From: Paraperibacillus marinus
GTDB taxonomy: Bacteria > Bacillota > Bacilli > Bacillales > DSM-1321
Assembly (NCBI RefSeq): GCF_046237605.1
Contig: NZ_CP143542.1
Span: forward strand, 2,046,001 to 2,110,000
Direction of reading: 5' to 3'
Length of the DNA stretch: 64,000 nt
The position numbers and the translations under genes were made by a program. How positions within the stretch are numbered: the stretch's first letter is position 1; each line of letters starts with the position of its first letter. Under the pieces are notes generated by a model that had not been told where the DNA came from, did not search any database, and was given only the letters and a program-made list of their open reading frames with translations. Positions 36,747 to 44,495 of this stretch are shown in pieces.

Positions 36747-37574
36747 ATGCAAAAGAAGCCTGGTCCCTTTTTCTATCTTTTTCTAGTTATTTTTGTATTC
36801 TTTGTGATGTTCCCTTTTTTATGGATGCTCATCAGCTCTGTTAAGCCGCTGAGTGAATTATTTGGAGAAAAAGCCTTTACTCCTTTTTCTTCCAATCCTA
36901 CATTCCAGAACTATATATCTGTCTTTGTAGACTATCCGTTCCTAAGGTACTTATGGAACAGTCTCGTGGTCTCGACCATTACGACGGTTTATACCGTCAT
37001 CGTCGCCGCATTTGCTGCCTATGCGATTGCAAGGCTTCAATTCAGAGGGAAGACATTCATTCTTGGAATTGTGCTGTCGGTAACCATGTTTCCACAGATC
37101 GCGACCATTTCGCCTATTTACATTTTCCTGAAGAATCTTGGGCTGACCAATTCCTATCTTGGATTGATCATTCCCTATACAACCTTCACACTTCCACTGT
37201 CAATCTGGCTCCTGGTTACGTTTTTCAGGAAGATTCCGTCTGATTTGGAAGAAGCGGCTAAAATGGATGGTGCTTCCCTGATGCAGACTTTTTGGAGGGT
37301 CATCATGCCGCTGGCTGTGCCGGGTATGTTCACCACAGCCATCCTGGTTTTCATAGCCTCCTGGAATGAATTTTTATTTGCACTCACTATCAATACAGAA
37401 GAAAAATACAAAACTGTGCCAGTCGGGATAGCCATGTTTCAGGGTCAGTTCACCATTCCCTGGGGTGAAATCGCAGCTGCGACTGTCGTCGTGACCGTCC
37501 CTCTTGTCATCATGGTCCTGATCTTCCAAAGACGGATTGTATCAGGTTTAACTTCAGGCTCAGTTAAAGAATAG
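36747..37574 (+). CDS. Carbohydrate ABC permease, MalG type
   Basis: The partner permease subunit, 275 residues with six helices. The EAA loop is EEAAKMDGASLMQTFWRVIM, which docks the ATPase. AAGGAGTG lies upstream. No ATPase gene is present in the operon, so the importer probably uses a shared MsmX-type ATPase encoded elsewhere, as many Bacillus sugar importers do. Spacing to both neighbours is short, consistent with one transcript. Confidence 0.94.
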   Translation: MQKKPGPFFYLFLVIFVFFVMFPFLWMLISSVKPLSELFGEKAFTPFSSNPTFQNYISVFVDYPFLRYLWNSLVVSTITTVYTVIVAAFAAYAIARLQFRGKTFILGIVLSVTMFPQIATISPIYIFLKNLGLTNSYLGLIIPYTTFTLPLSIWLLVTFFRKIPSDLEEAAKMDGASLMQTFWRVIMPLAVPGMFTTAILVFIASWNEFLFALTINTEEKYKTVPVGIAMFQGQFTIPWGEIAAATVVVTVPLVIMVLIFQRRIVSGLTSGSVKE

Positions 37575-37587
37575 GAGTTTATTAAAT

Positions 37588-38307
37588 ATGATTAAAGTAA
37601 CAGTATGGAATGAAAATCAACATGAAAAGAAAAATCCGGCAGTACGGGACATTTATCCTGAAGGCATTCACGGGGCTCTGGCGGACTTCCTGCAGGAAGA
37701 TTATGAAGTCAGGACAGCTACACTGGACGATGAGGAGCATGGGCTGACAAGAGAAGTCCTCGATTCCACCGATGTCTTATTATGGTGGGGCCATATTGCC
37801 CATGAAGAGGTTGAAGAAACAGTCGTGGAGAGAGTATGCCAGAGGGTGCTTGATGGAATGGGCCTGATCGTCCTTCACTCAGGCCATTTCTCTAAAGTCT
37901 TCAAAAAACTTATGGGAACTTCCTGTGATCTTAAATGGAGAGAAGCGGATGAGAAGGAACGTATCTGGATCGTAGACCCCGCTCATCCAATCACGGAAGG
38001 CGTAGGGGAATATATCGAGCTTGAGAAAGAAGAAATGTACGGAGAACACTTCGATATTCCTGCCCCTGATGAATTGGTGATGGTCAGCTGGTTTGAAGGC
38101 GGCGAGGTGTTCCGCAGCGGCTGTACGTATAAGAGAGGAAACGGCCGTGTGTTCTACTTCCGTCCGGGTCATGAAACCTATCCAACCTACCATAATGAAG
38201 CAGTACAAAAAGTGATTAAAAATGCGGTTAAATGGGCTGCACCTGTAAAAAGAAGCCGGCCTGTATACGGAAATGCCCACCCGCTCGAAACTATTACGGC
38301 TAAATAA
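37588..38307 (+). CDS. ThuA domain protein
   Basis: A 239-residue cytoplasmic protein of the ThuA family (class I glutamine amidotransferase-like fold), first seen in the trehalose utilisation operon of Sinorhizobium. Blocks typical of the family are VTVWNENQHEKKNPAVRDIY, DVLLWWGHIAHEEV, GLIVLHSGHFSKVF and GRVFYFRPGHETYPTYHN. The catalytic role is not firmly known. In this operon it accompanies two sugar dehydrogenases, so work on a 3-keto sugar is likely. AGGAG lies upstream, 13 bases from the permease stop. Confidence 0.92.
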   Translation: MIKVTVWNENQHEKKNPAVRDIYPEGIHGALADFLQEDYEVRTATLDDEEHGLTREVLDSTDVLLWWGHIAHEEVEETVVERVCQRVLDGMGLIVLHSGHFSKVFKKLMGTSCDLKWREADEKERIWIVDPAHPITEGVGEYIELEKEEMYGEHFDIPAPDELVMVSWFEGGEVFRSGCTYKRGNGRVFYFRPGHETYPTYHNEAVQKVIKNAVKWAAPVKRSRPVYGNAHPLETITAK

Positions 38308-38320
38308 GGAGGAACTTAAA

Positions 38321-39361
38321 ATGACTGTCTTAAAAATCGGTGTAGTCGGATGCGGAAGCATAGCGAGGCACAGGCATCTTCCGGAATATGCGGCAAACAA
38401 ACAAGTGGACATTGCCGCTGTTTGCGATATAGTGTTAGAAAGGGCCGAGGAGATGGCCGATTTATATGGAGCCAAGGCTTATAAAAACTATGAAGAAATG
38501 CTTAACGATCCTGGAATCGATGCAATTTCGGTCTGCACACCAAATTATCTCCATGCCCCGGTATCGATTGCTGCACTGAAAGCTGGAAAGCACGTATTAT
38601 GTGAAAAGCCGATGGCAACTTCAAAAGAAGAAGCAGATGCGATGATTGAGGCTGCACAGCAAAATGACAAAAAGCTGATGATTGCGCATAACCAGCGCTT
38701 TGTCGCTTCTCATCAAAGAGCCAGGAAACTCATCAGCGATGGTGAGGCCGGCAGGATCTACAGCTTCAGGACTGCATTTGGCCATCCTGGTCCCGAAGGC
38801 TGGAGTATGGATGGAAAGAACAGCTGGTTCTTTAAAAAAGAAGAAGCTTTTATTGGAGCCATGGGAGACCTTGGTGTCCATAAATCTGACCTGATCCGTT
38901 ACCTTCTTGGGGAGGAAATCGTCGAGGCAGCGGCTTTCGTCGAACACAGCTCAAAGGAAAACAGTACAGTTGACGACAATGCGGTCTGCATCTTGAAGTC
39001 AGAAAGCGGGATAGTCGGGACGCTTGCTGCCAGCTGGTCTTATGGCAGGGAGGACAACTCCACAATTATCTTTGGGGAAAAAGCAGTCCTGCGCCTGGAG
39101 GATGATCCAGAACACTCGCTGATCGTCCAATATAATAATGGTGAAACGGTAAAATATGAGCTCGGGCGGATCCAGTCAAACGAAGAAGGCGGCCAGAGCA
39201 GTTCCCAGGTCATCAATAAATTCGTTGAGAGTATAATAGAAGATAAAGAGGTGCCAGTAAGCGGGGAAGAAGGAAAAAGATCCCTCGGAATTATCCTGGC
39301 TGCCCTGGAATCTTCAGAAACTAAGCAAGTGATTAGCTTGAAGGAAAAACAATTGATTTAA
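38321..39361 (+). CDS. Gfo/Idh/MocA family oxidoreductase, first copy
   Basis: An NAD(P)-dependent sugar dehydrogenase of 346 residues. The Rossmann loop GVVGCGSIARHRHL is at residues 7-20. The EKP motif in VLCEKPMAT carries the catalytic Lys, and the GDLGVHKSDLIRYLLG block carries the catalytic His. Start at ATG 38321 follows AAGGAGG; the longer frame runs back into thuA. It is one of two adjacent paralogues. Such enzymes often oxidise C3 of glucosides in 3-keto pathways (ThuB type), or myo-inositol; substrate here is inferred from context. Confidence 0.93.
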   Translation: MTVLKIGVVGCGSIARHRHLPEYAANKQVDIAAVCDIVLERAEEMADLYGAKAYKNYEEMLNDPGIDAISVCTPNYLHAPVSIAALKAGKHVLCEKPMATSKEEADAMIEAAQQNDKKLMIAHNQRFVASHQRARKLISDGEAGRIYSFRTAFGHPGPEGWSMDGKNSWFFKKEEAFIGAMGDLGVHKSDLIRYLLGEEIVEAAAFVEHSSKENSTVDDNAVCILKSESGIVGTLAASWSYGREDNSTIIFGEKAVLRLEDDPEHSLIVQYNNGETVKYELGRIQSNEEGGQSSSQVINKFVESIIEDKEVPVSGEEGKRSLGIILAALESSETKQVISLKEKQLI

Positions 39362-39377
39362 AAGATAGGTGATAATA

Positions 39378-40451
39378 ATGACAAAGCTCCGCATAGGAAT
39401 CATCGGTGCCGGAGGAATAGCACAAGGAAGGCATATCCCGACACTCATTAAGCTGCACGACCAGGTTTCCATTGAAGCGCTGTATGACCTGAATCCTGTA
39501 ACCTCGGCAGAAGCCGCAGGGAAATTCGGCATCCCGGTCATCGCTGAAACATATCAGGAAGTTTTCCCCCATGTGGATGCAGTAGTCATTGCGACGCCGA
39601 ATAAATATCATGCAGAAATAGCCATCGCCGCCCTGAATGCCGGGGTGCATGTTCTCTGTGAAAAGCCGATGGCATTATCTGCTGAAGAAGGCGAAGCGAT
39701 GATGGAGGCAGCCGAACGTGCCGGAAAAGTCCTGTCCATCGGTTTCCATTACAGGTTCATGAAGGAAGCTATCGCCGCAAAGAAAGCCATGCTGGCAGGA
39801 GATGTCGGTAATCCGCTTGTGGTCCGCATCAAGGCCCTCAGGCGCAGAAGAGTCCCGGGCTGGGGCGTATTTACAAATAAAGACCTGCAGGGAGGCGGCA
39901 GCCTGATCGACTACGGCTGCCACTTATTGGATCTCGCCGTTTGGCTGATTGGCAATCCGGAAGTTTCTGAAGTTACCGGCACTGCCTATAACACACTGAG
40001 CAAGATTCCCGGACAGGTAAATCAGTGGGGGAATTTCGATCCGAGTACATTCAACGTCGACGATCATGTGACTGGTTATGTGAAATTCGAAAACGGAGTT
40101 TCCCTCCTTCTTGAAACTTCTTGGTCTAACAATATTAAGGAAAATGTTGTCGAAGAAGTAAGCATTTCCGGGGATATGGGCGGTCTGGAAGTATTTCCGT
40201 TCAGCCTGAATTATGCCAAGAACGGCATGCTGTTCAACAGTGAGGCTGCATGGATTCCCGGGGAAGATGACCCGAGCCTGCCGCAGGCCCAGAATTTCAT
40301 AGATGCCTGCCTGGGACTCGCTGAGCAGATCGTGAAGCCGGAAGAAGCCCTTCAGGTGACACGGATTATTGAATCACTTTATGAGAGCAGCGAAACAGGC
40401 AAATCCATCAATTTTTTTTTAGAAAACAGGAAGGGTGAAGCAGCACTATGA
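39378..40451 (+). CDS. Gfo/Idh/MocA family oxidoreductase, second copy
   Basis: A second dehydrogenase of the same family, 357 residues, clearly divergent from the first. The Rossmann loop is GIIGAGGIAQGRHIP, the Lys motif VLCEKPMAL, and the His block GGGSLIDYGCHLLDLAVWL has the G-x-x-x-D-x-x-x-H arrangement. Start is ATG 39378 with AGGTGAT upstream. Its stop overlaps the next start by 4 bases (ATGA). Two distinct dehydrogenases suggest an oxidation and a later reduction around a shared keto intermediate. Confidence 0.93.
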   Translation: MTKLRIGIIGAGGIAQGRHIPTLIKLHDQVSIEALYDLNPVTSAEAAGKFGIPVIAETYQEVFPHVDAVVIATPNKYHAEIAIAALNAGVHVLCEKPMALSAEEGEAMMEAAERAGKVLSIGFHYRFMKEAIAAKKAMLAGDVGNPLVVRIKALRRRRVPGWGVFTNKDLQGGGSLIDYGCHLLDLAVWLIGNPEVSEVTGTAYNTLSKIPGQVNQWGNFDPSTFNVDDHVTGYVKFENGVSLLLETSWSNNIKENVVEEVSISGDMGGLEVFPFSLNYAKNGMLFNSEAAWIPGEDDPSLPQAQNFIDACLGLAEQIVKPEEALQVTRIIESLYESSETGKSINFFLENRKGEAAL

Positions 40452-41416
40452 AACTGGGAGTATTCACCGTATTATTCGCTCAAAAATCCTTCGAGGAAAT
40501 GCTTGACCATGTAAAGGAAGCAGGGCTTGATGCAGTTGAGATCGGGACCGGGAGCTATCCAGGCAATGATCACTGTCCGCTTGATGAACTGCTCGAAAGC
40601 GAAGAAAAGCGGCTTGCCTATAAGAAGCAGGTGGATGACAGAGGCCTAATCATAAGTGCATTCAGCTGTCATGGCAATCCATTATCTCCGGATAAAGAAT
40701 TCGCGAAGGCATCACATGATACTTTTGTGAAAACCGTCCAGCTTGCAGAATTGCTCGAAATACCGGTCGTAAACTGTTTCTCTGGAATACCCGGTGACCA
40801 CGAGGGGGCAAAGTATCCGAACTGGCCGGTCGCTCCATGGCCAAATGAGTTCGGTGATGTGCTGAGATGGCAGTGGGAAGAAAAGCTGGTTCCTTACTGG
40901 AAAGAATGGGGAACGTATGCTGAGAAGAAAGGTGTGAAAATTGGCCTGGAGCTGCACGGAGGCTTCCTTGTCCATACTCCTTATACCCTTCTGAAGCTAC
41001 GCGAACTGACCAGTCCAGCCATTGGCGCCAATCTTGATCCGAGCCATCTCTGGTGGCAGGGAATCGATCCAGTCGCAGCCATTAAGATCCTCGGCAAGGA
41101 AAATGCCATCCATCATTTCCATGCGAAGGATACGTATATCGACCAGGAAAACGTGAACATGTATGGACTGACCGATATGCAGTCTTACGGAAGCATTCAG
41201 ACCAGGGCATGGTCGTTCCGTTCTGTCGGCTGCGGTCACAGTGTCCAGGAATGGTCTGATATGATGAGTGCCCTCAGGACATTCGGCTACGATTATGTGG
41301 TAAGCATCGAACACGAAGATCCGATCATGTCCATTGAAGAAGGGTTCACTAGGGCTGTGCAAAATCTTCAATCCGTGTTAATCAAAGAAAAGCCTGGTTC
41401 TATGTGGTGGGCATAA
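40448..41416 (+). CDS. Sugar phosphate isomerase/epimerase (AP endonuclease 2 fold)
   Basis: A TIM-barrel metal enzyme of 322 residues in the xylose isomerase-like superfamily. Conserved metal-binding residues are seen in GLELHGGF (Glu, His), GANLDPSHLWW (Asp, His), HFHAKDT (His) and SIEHEDPI (Glu). The start overlaps the previous stop, so translation is coupled. Relatives isomerise or cleave 3-keto sugars, or act on inosose; the exact reaction is not decided by sequence. It closes the operon, followed by a strong terminator. Confidence 0.92.
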   Translation: MKLGVFTVLFAQKSFEEMLDHVKEAGLDAVEIGTGSYPGNDHCPLDELLESEEKRLAYKKQVDDRGLIISAFSCHGNPLSPDKEFAKASHDTFVKTVQLAELLEIPVVNCFSGIPGDHEGAKYPNWPVAPWPNEFGDVLRWQWEEKLVPYWKEWGTYAEKKGVKIGLELHGGFLVHTPYTLLKLRELTSPAIGANLDPSHLWWQGIDPVAAIKILGKENAIHHFHAKDTYIDQENVNMYGLTDMQSYGSIQTRAWSFRSVGCGHSVQEWSDMMSALRTFGYDYVVSIEHEDPIMSIEEGFTRAVQNLQSVLIKEKPGSMWWA

Positions 41417-41425
41417 TAGCAACTA

Positions 41426-41464
41426 GGAAAAAACCTGATGGAATTGCTGCCATCAGGTTTTTTC
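41426..41464 (+). terminator. Terminator of the sugar operon
   Basis: AAAAAACCTGATGG pairs with CCATCAGGTTTTTT around a short loop. It is about 10 bases beyond the isomerase stop codon. Confidence 0.94.
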
Positions 41465-41630
41465 TGTGGAAAGGGGCGGAGCTGCATGTATCATAAGGCT
41501 TCCTGCAGCCGGGTATGACCATCATTTATCTTGCCGGCATTCCTGCCTGCGCCTTAGTCCGCTCCACGCCTTATTGTATTTATTCCTGGTCTAGTCCAGG
41601 TTCCTATTTATCGATGAGCTGCGAATAGAC
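41465..41630 (+). repeat. Dispersed foldable element, copy 2
   Basis: The plus-strand copy of the element described at 29598-29749. It starts TGTGGAAAGGGGCGGAGCTG and ends near GCTGCGAATAGAC. The arms GGGGCGGA and TCCGCTCC are conserved in both copies. It lies in the 440-bp gap between the sugar operon terminator and speD. A 63-codon frame after it (41644-41835) has no ribosome site and is not accepted as a gene. Confidence 0.8.
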
Positions 41631-41856
41631 TCCTGTTTGTTTTATGGAAATAGAACAAATGGCACTTTCCTTAGCACTTGTGTCCATAGTACCGTATTTA
41701 TCCCATGGATGGCTGAAACTGTTTTTTCAGCATACAAAAAGGGTATATATCAAAGGTAAGAGTGGACAGGTATATTTTTTAATCGGTATGCAGATATTAC
41801 TTTGGAAATGTATTGGAGCCATTCACGATAAATAAATGCATAAGGGGAAATGACAT

Positions 41857-42693
41857 ATGGCTTTGACACCGGAGCAGCGGATTGAATTGCATGGTTTTAA
41901 TAACTTGACGAAATCGTTGAGTTTCAACATGTATGATATCTGCTTTACGAAGACGAGAGAAGAACGAGAGGCCTATTTGGAATATATTGATGAACAATAT
42001 AATGCAGATCGCCTGACTCATATATTGAAAACAGTGGCCGATATCATCGGGGCGCATGTTCTGAATGTGGCCAAGCAGGATTATGTCCCGCAGGGTGCGA
42101 GCGTTACTGTCCTTGTATCAGAGGGGCCAGTTGTGGAAGTGCCGGAAGAGTCGTATGATGAATCACCAGGACCGCTGCCGGATAATGTGGTCCTGCAGCT
42201 TGATAAAAGTCATATCACGGTACATACGTATCCTGAATTTCATCCGGATGAAGGAATCAGCACATTCAGAGCGGATATTGATGTGTCGACCTGCGGGGAA
42301 ATCTCACCACTCAAGGCACTGAATTATCTTATTCATTCATTCGACACCGATATTATGACCATGGATTATAGAGTCCGCGGTTTTACCCGCGATATCCAGG
42401 GGCATAAACTGTTCATCGACCATGATATCGATTCGATCCAGAACTATATCCCGGTCAGCATCCAAAAGCTGTATGACATGATTGATGTGAATGTTTATCA
42501 GGAAAATATTTTCCATACAAAATGTAAGCTGAAGGATTTTGATTTAGATAATTATCTGTTTGGATATACCAAAGATACCCTTCCGGAAGAGGAGCAGAAA
42601 ACCATATCCAAAAGGCTGCAAAAGGAAATGGATGAAATCTTCTATGGCAAAAATATACGGAATGGAATCCAGATCGAAGAAGAAGAATTGTAA
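41857..42693 (+). CDS. speD: S-adenosylmethionine decarboxylase, long (E. coli SpeD) type
   Basis: Makes decarboxylated S-adenosylmethionine, the aminopropyl donor for spermidine. 278 residues with strong similarity to proteobacterial SpeD from end to end: LHGFNNLTKSLSFNMYDIC, NVAKQDYVPQGASVTVLVSE, DKSHITVHTYPE, VSTCGEISPLKALNYLIHSF and DVNVYQENIFHTK. Self-cleavage before Ser118 (LDK|SHI) would produce the pyruvoyl group. The common Bacillus enzyme (SpeH) is a different short form of about 126 residues. Start has AAGGGG at a good distance. Monocistronic with its own terminator. Confidence 0.95.
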   Translation: MALTPEQRIELHGFNNLTKSLSFNMYDICFTKTREEREAYLEYIDEQYNADRLTHILKTVADIIGAHVLNVAKQDYVPQGASVTVLVSEGPVVEVPEESYDESPGPLPDNVVLQLDKSHITVHTYPEFHPDEGISTFRADIDVSTCGEISPLKALNYLIHSFDTDIMTMDYRVRGFTRDIQGHKLFIDHDIDSIQNYIPVSIQKLYDMIDVNVYQENIFHTKCKLKDFDLDNYLFGYTKDTLPEEEQKTISKRLQKEMDEIFYGKNIRNGIQIEEEEL

Positions 42694-42694
42694 C

Positions 42695-42729
42695 AAGGCT
42701 GGCGTATATGCGCCAGCCTTTCGTTATTT
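42695..42729 (+). terminator. Terminator between speD and the MerR-like gene
   Basis: AAGGCTGGCG pairs with CGCCAGCCTT around TATATG and is followed by TCGTTATTTTT. It lies between convergent genes. Confidence 0.9.
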
Positions 42730-43656
42730 TTAAAAAATCTTCCACCATTTCTTATTGTTTTTAGCAGCAGCGACTTCCCGGAAGCTTGTGACCATATCCT
42801 GAAAAACATCTTCCCGCTCCTGAATGTTACGGTTGAACTGTTCCATATTTTTATTAAAGGAATCGACAAGAGTTTCCTGGTCCTCCTGCAGGGAACGAGT
42901 CATCTTAATCAGGTCTTTCTGTGCTTTGTCCAGGCTGCTTGAAGCAGAGGTGATTAAGCTCTTATAATCTTTGGACGCTGTTTTGGAGGATTCGGAAATC
43001 CGTTTTGATAGCTGCTCATAGGTGCCTTTTGAACTCTTCGCAATGCTTTCGGAGAGACTTGCGACAGTTTCGGAATGCCTGATGGAGGCATCAGTGATGC
43101 TCTCAGCTATTTCTGTCAGCTCCGTTTTCCTTCTTTCATTAGCACGGCTGATGGATTTTGAAAGGCCTTGTACCGTCCTGAGCGAGCTCTCATGAATTCC
43201 GTTCTGGACCTCCTCAAGCATCTGTCTGTTCTGCTTTTTTATTTCAGTCTTAATCTCGGAAAGAAGATTCTGCTTATATGTTTCAAGGGAAGAGAACAGC
43301 TCGTCCAAATTGGGCCCTGCCGGTGCAGGGGTCTGTTCCACAGACTGCACGGCAGGAGAATTATCGACAGGCTTTAGTGCGAGTGATTCGGAATCTGTTT
43401 CGGAACTCCCTGCCATATGTTTGGTCATGAGAATCCGGATCATATCCTTACTGAGATTTTTTTCTCTCATTTCCTTGATTTTTGCAAGAAGCATGATTTC
43501 TGTATCTGTATAAAATCTAGCTCCCTGGCGAGACCGCGGAATTACAAGCAGGCCGTTTAAGTCTTTTTCCCATTGTCTGATCGTGCCTGTAGGAACATTG
43601 ATCTTTTTTGAAACATCTTTAATGGAATAAGCTTTCAGGAGTTGATTTTTGTTCAT
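42730..43656 (-). CDS. MerR-type DNA-binding protein with long coiled coil (RacA-like, DUF3967 end)
   Basis: 308 residues. The N-terminal winged helix-turn-helix of MerR type (AYSIKDVSKKINVPTGTIRQ, with the WEKDL block, about residues 9-75) is followed by a Pro-rich linker and a coiled coil of about 170 residues rich in Ser, Lys and Glu. The end is EREDVFQDMVTSFREVAAAK with KKWWKIF, as in DUF3967. No effector-binding Cys or His is visible. Such organisation resembles chromosome- or plasmid-anchoring proteins (RacA group) rather than a metal sensor. Start ATG 43656 has AAAGGAAG upstream. Convergent with speD. Confidence 0.85.
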   Translation of the reverse strand: MNKNQLLKAYSIKDVSKKINVPTGTIRQWEKDLNGLLVIPRSRQGARFYTDTEIMLLAKIKEMREKNLSKDMIRILMTKHMAGSSETDSESLALKPVDNSPAVQSVEQTPAPAGPNLDELFSSLETYKQNLLSEIKTEIKKQNRQMLEEVQNGIHESSLRTVQGLSKSISRANERRKTELTEIAESITDASIRHSETVASLSESIAKSSKGTYEQLSKRISESSKTASKDYKSLITSASSSLDKAQKDLIKMTRSLQEDQETLVDSFNKNMEQFNRNIQEREDVFQDMVTSFREVAAAKNNKKWWKIF

Positions 43657-43852
43657 TTTGAATCTTCCTTTCATTCTTTTATTATAGGAGAGCGTTAAAT
43701 TACAAGGTTATAGCCACTATATTCTGCACCTTCATTCCTTTTTTCCTGCCAGGTGACAAAAGCTTTGAAAACTAGTGCAGATTCTCCAAATAATCTGAGA
43801 ATGATTCAAAAATAGTGGCTGTATTCGCATTTATTGCGGCTATTGAACAAGA

Positions 43853-44235
43853 AAGTGGATTTCCGCTGCAGGCGCTCAGCCTGAGCGGGGCAGGCGGTGA
43901 GCCTCATCGGCTTTGCCTGCGGGGTCTCACCTGTCCCGCCTGCTCCCGCATTAAAAAGCGGAAAGCGGTGCCTGCCAAATAATACTTATTTATAACTCAA
44001 TGTTCAGGTAAATTGTCTAAGCCTGCGAATATTATGGCAGGCAGAGATCCGATAAAGAAGACTTGCTGATTGGCGAGCGATTGCTGCGACAGAAGCTTAG
44101 TCGCACTTATGCGCTAGCGAAAGAAGACTTGCTGATTGGCGAGCGCTAGCTGCGACAGAAGCTTAGTCGCACTTATGCGAAAGCCTTGCAGCTGGATTTA
44201 GGAGTCTCGCACCTGAAGCGAAAGTCCACTTGCTT
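43853..44235. repeat. GC-rich repeat element with inverted ends and internal expansion
   Basis: The left end AAGTGGATTTCCGCT and the right end AGCGAAAGTCCACTT are imperfect inverted repeats. The left 100 bases (GGCGGTGAGCCTC, then GGGGTCTCACCTGTCCCGC and GCTCCCGCA) match a class of intergenic repeats common in Bacillaceae. In these GGAGTCTCGCACC follows directly; here it is found only at 44201. About 240 bases separate the two halves, including a 57-bp direct repeat. The rest of the 43657-44411 gap shows no gene. Confidence 0.75.
44057..44180. repeat. Direct repeat, two copies of about 57 bp
   Basis: Copies start at 44057 and 44123 (66-bp period) with GAAGACTTGCTGATTGGCGA and end GTCGCACTTATGCG. 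They differ at about 3 positions. Each contains a hairpin TGCGAC/GTCGCA with an AGAAGCTTA loop. They lie inside the larger GC-rich element. Confidence 0.92.
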
Positions 44236-44411
44236 AATCATTCGATTTCCTCACTGAACTAATCCAAAAACAATAATCTTTTATAAAAGAGGCAAAATAG
44301 AGTAATAATGCGGAGGTATAATCGGCTTTGGCAATGAAGGGGACATTAGCCGTCCAGGACAAGGTTCACTGTTGCGGGAAAAATATTTGTCAGAAAAATG
44401 AGTATACTTGT

Positions 44412-44474
44412 TTGACATAAATCTTTTTCTTGCTTATAATTATCTCAAATTAAATTATCTCTAATTAGAGATAA
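44412..44474 (+). promoter_or_regulatory. Sigma-A promoter of the YceI gene with MhqR-like operator
   Basis: -35 TTGACA (44412-44417) and -10 TATAAT (44435-44440) are 17 bp apart. Immediately downstream is the perfect 20-bp palindrome TTATCTCTAATTAGAGATAA (44455-44474), preceded by a partial copy TTATCTCAAATT. The palindrome resembles the B. subtilis MhqR site (TATCTC...GAGATA). A repressor bound there would block the start site. Confidence 0.85.
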
Positions 44475-44495
44475 AAAACTATGGGAGTGATTAGA

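Noticed and set aside
32878..41416. myo-inositol catabolic operon
   Set aside because: The Gfo/Idh/MocA and isomerase-fold genes would fit, but iolB, iolC, iolD and iolE-type neighbours are missing and ThuA is present.
41644..41835. 63-codon hydrophobic frame before speD
   Set aside because: No ribosome site precedes its ATG, and it begins right after the dispersed element. It is not similar to anything I recognise.
43853..44235. CRISPR-like array in the GC-rich repeats
   Set aside because: Repeats are only two, nearly adjacent, with no distinct spacers and no cas genes in the window.
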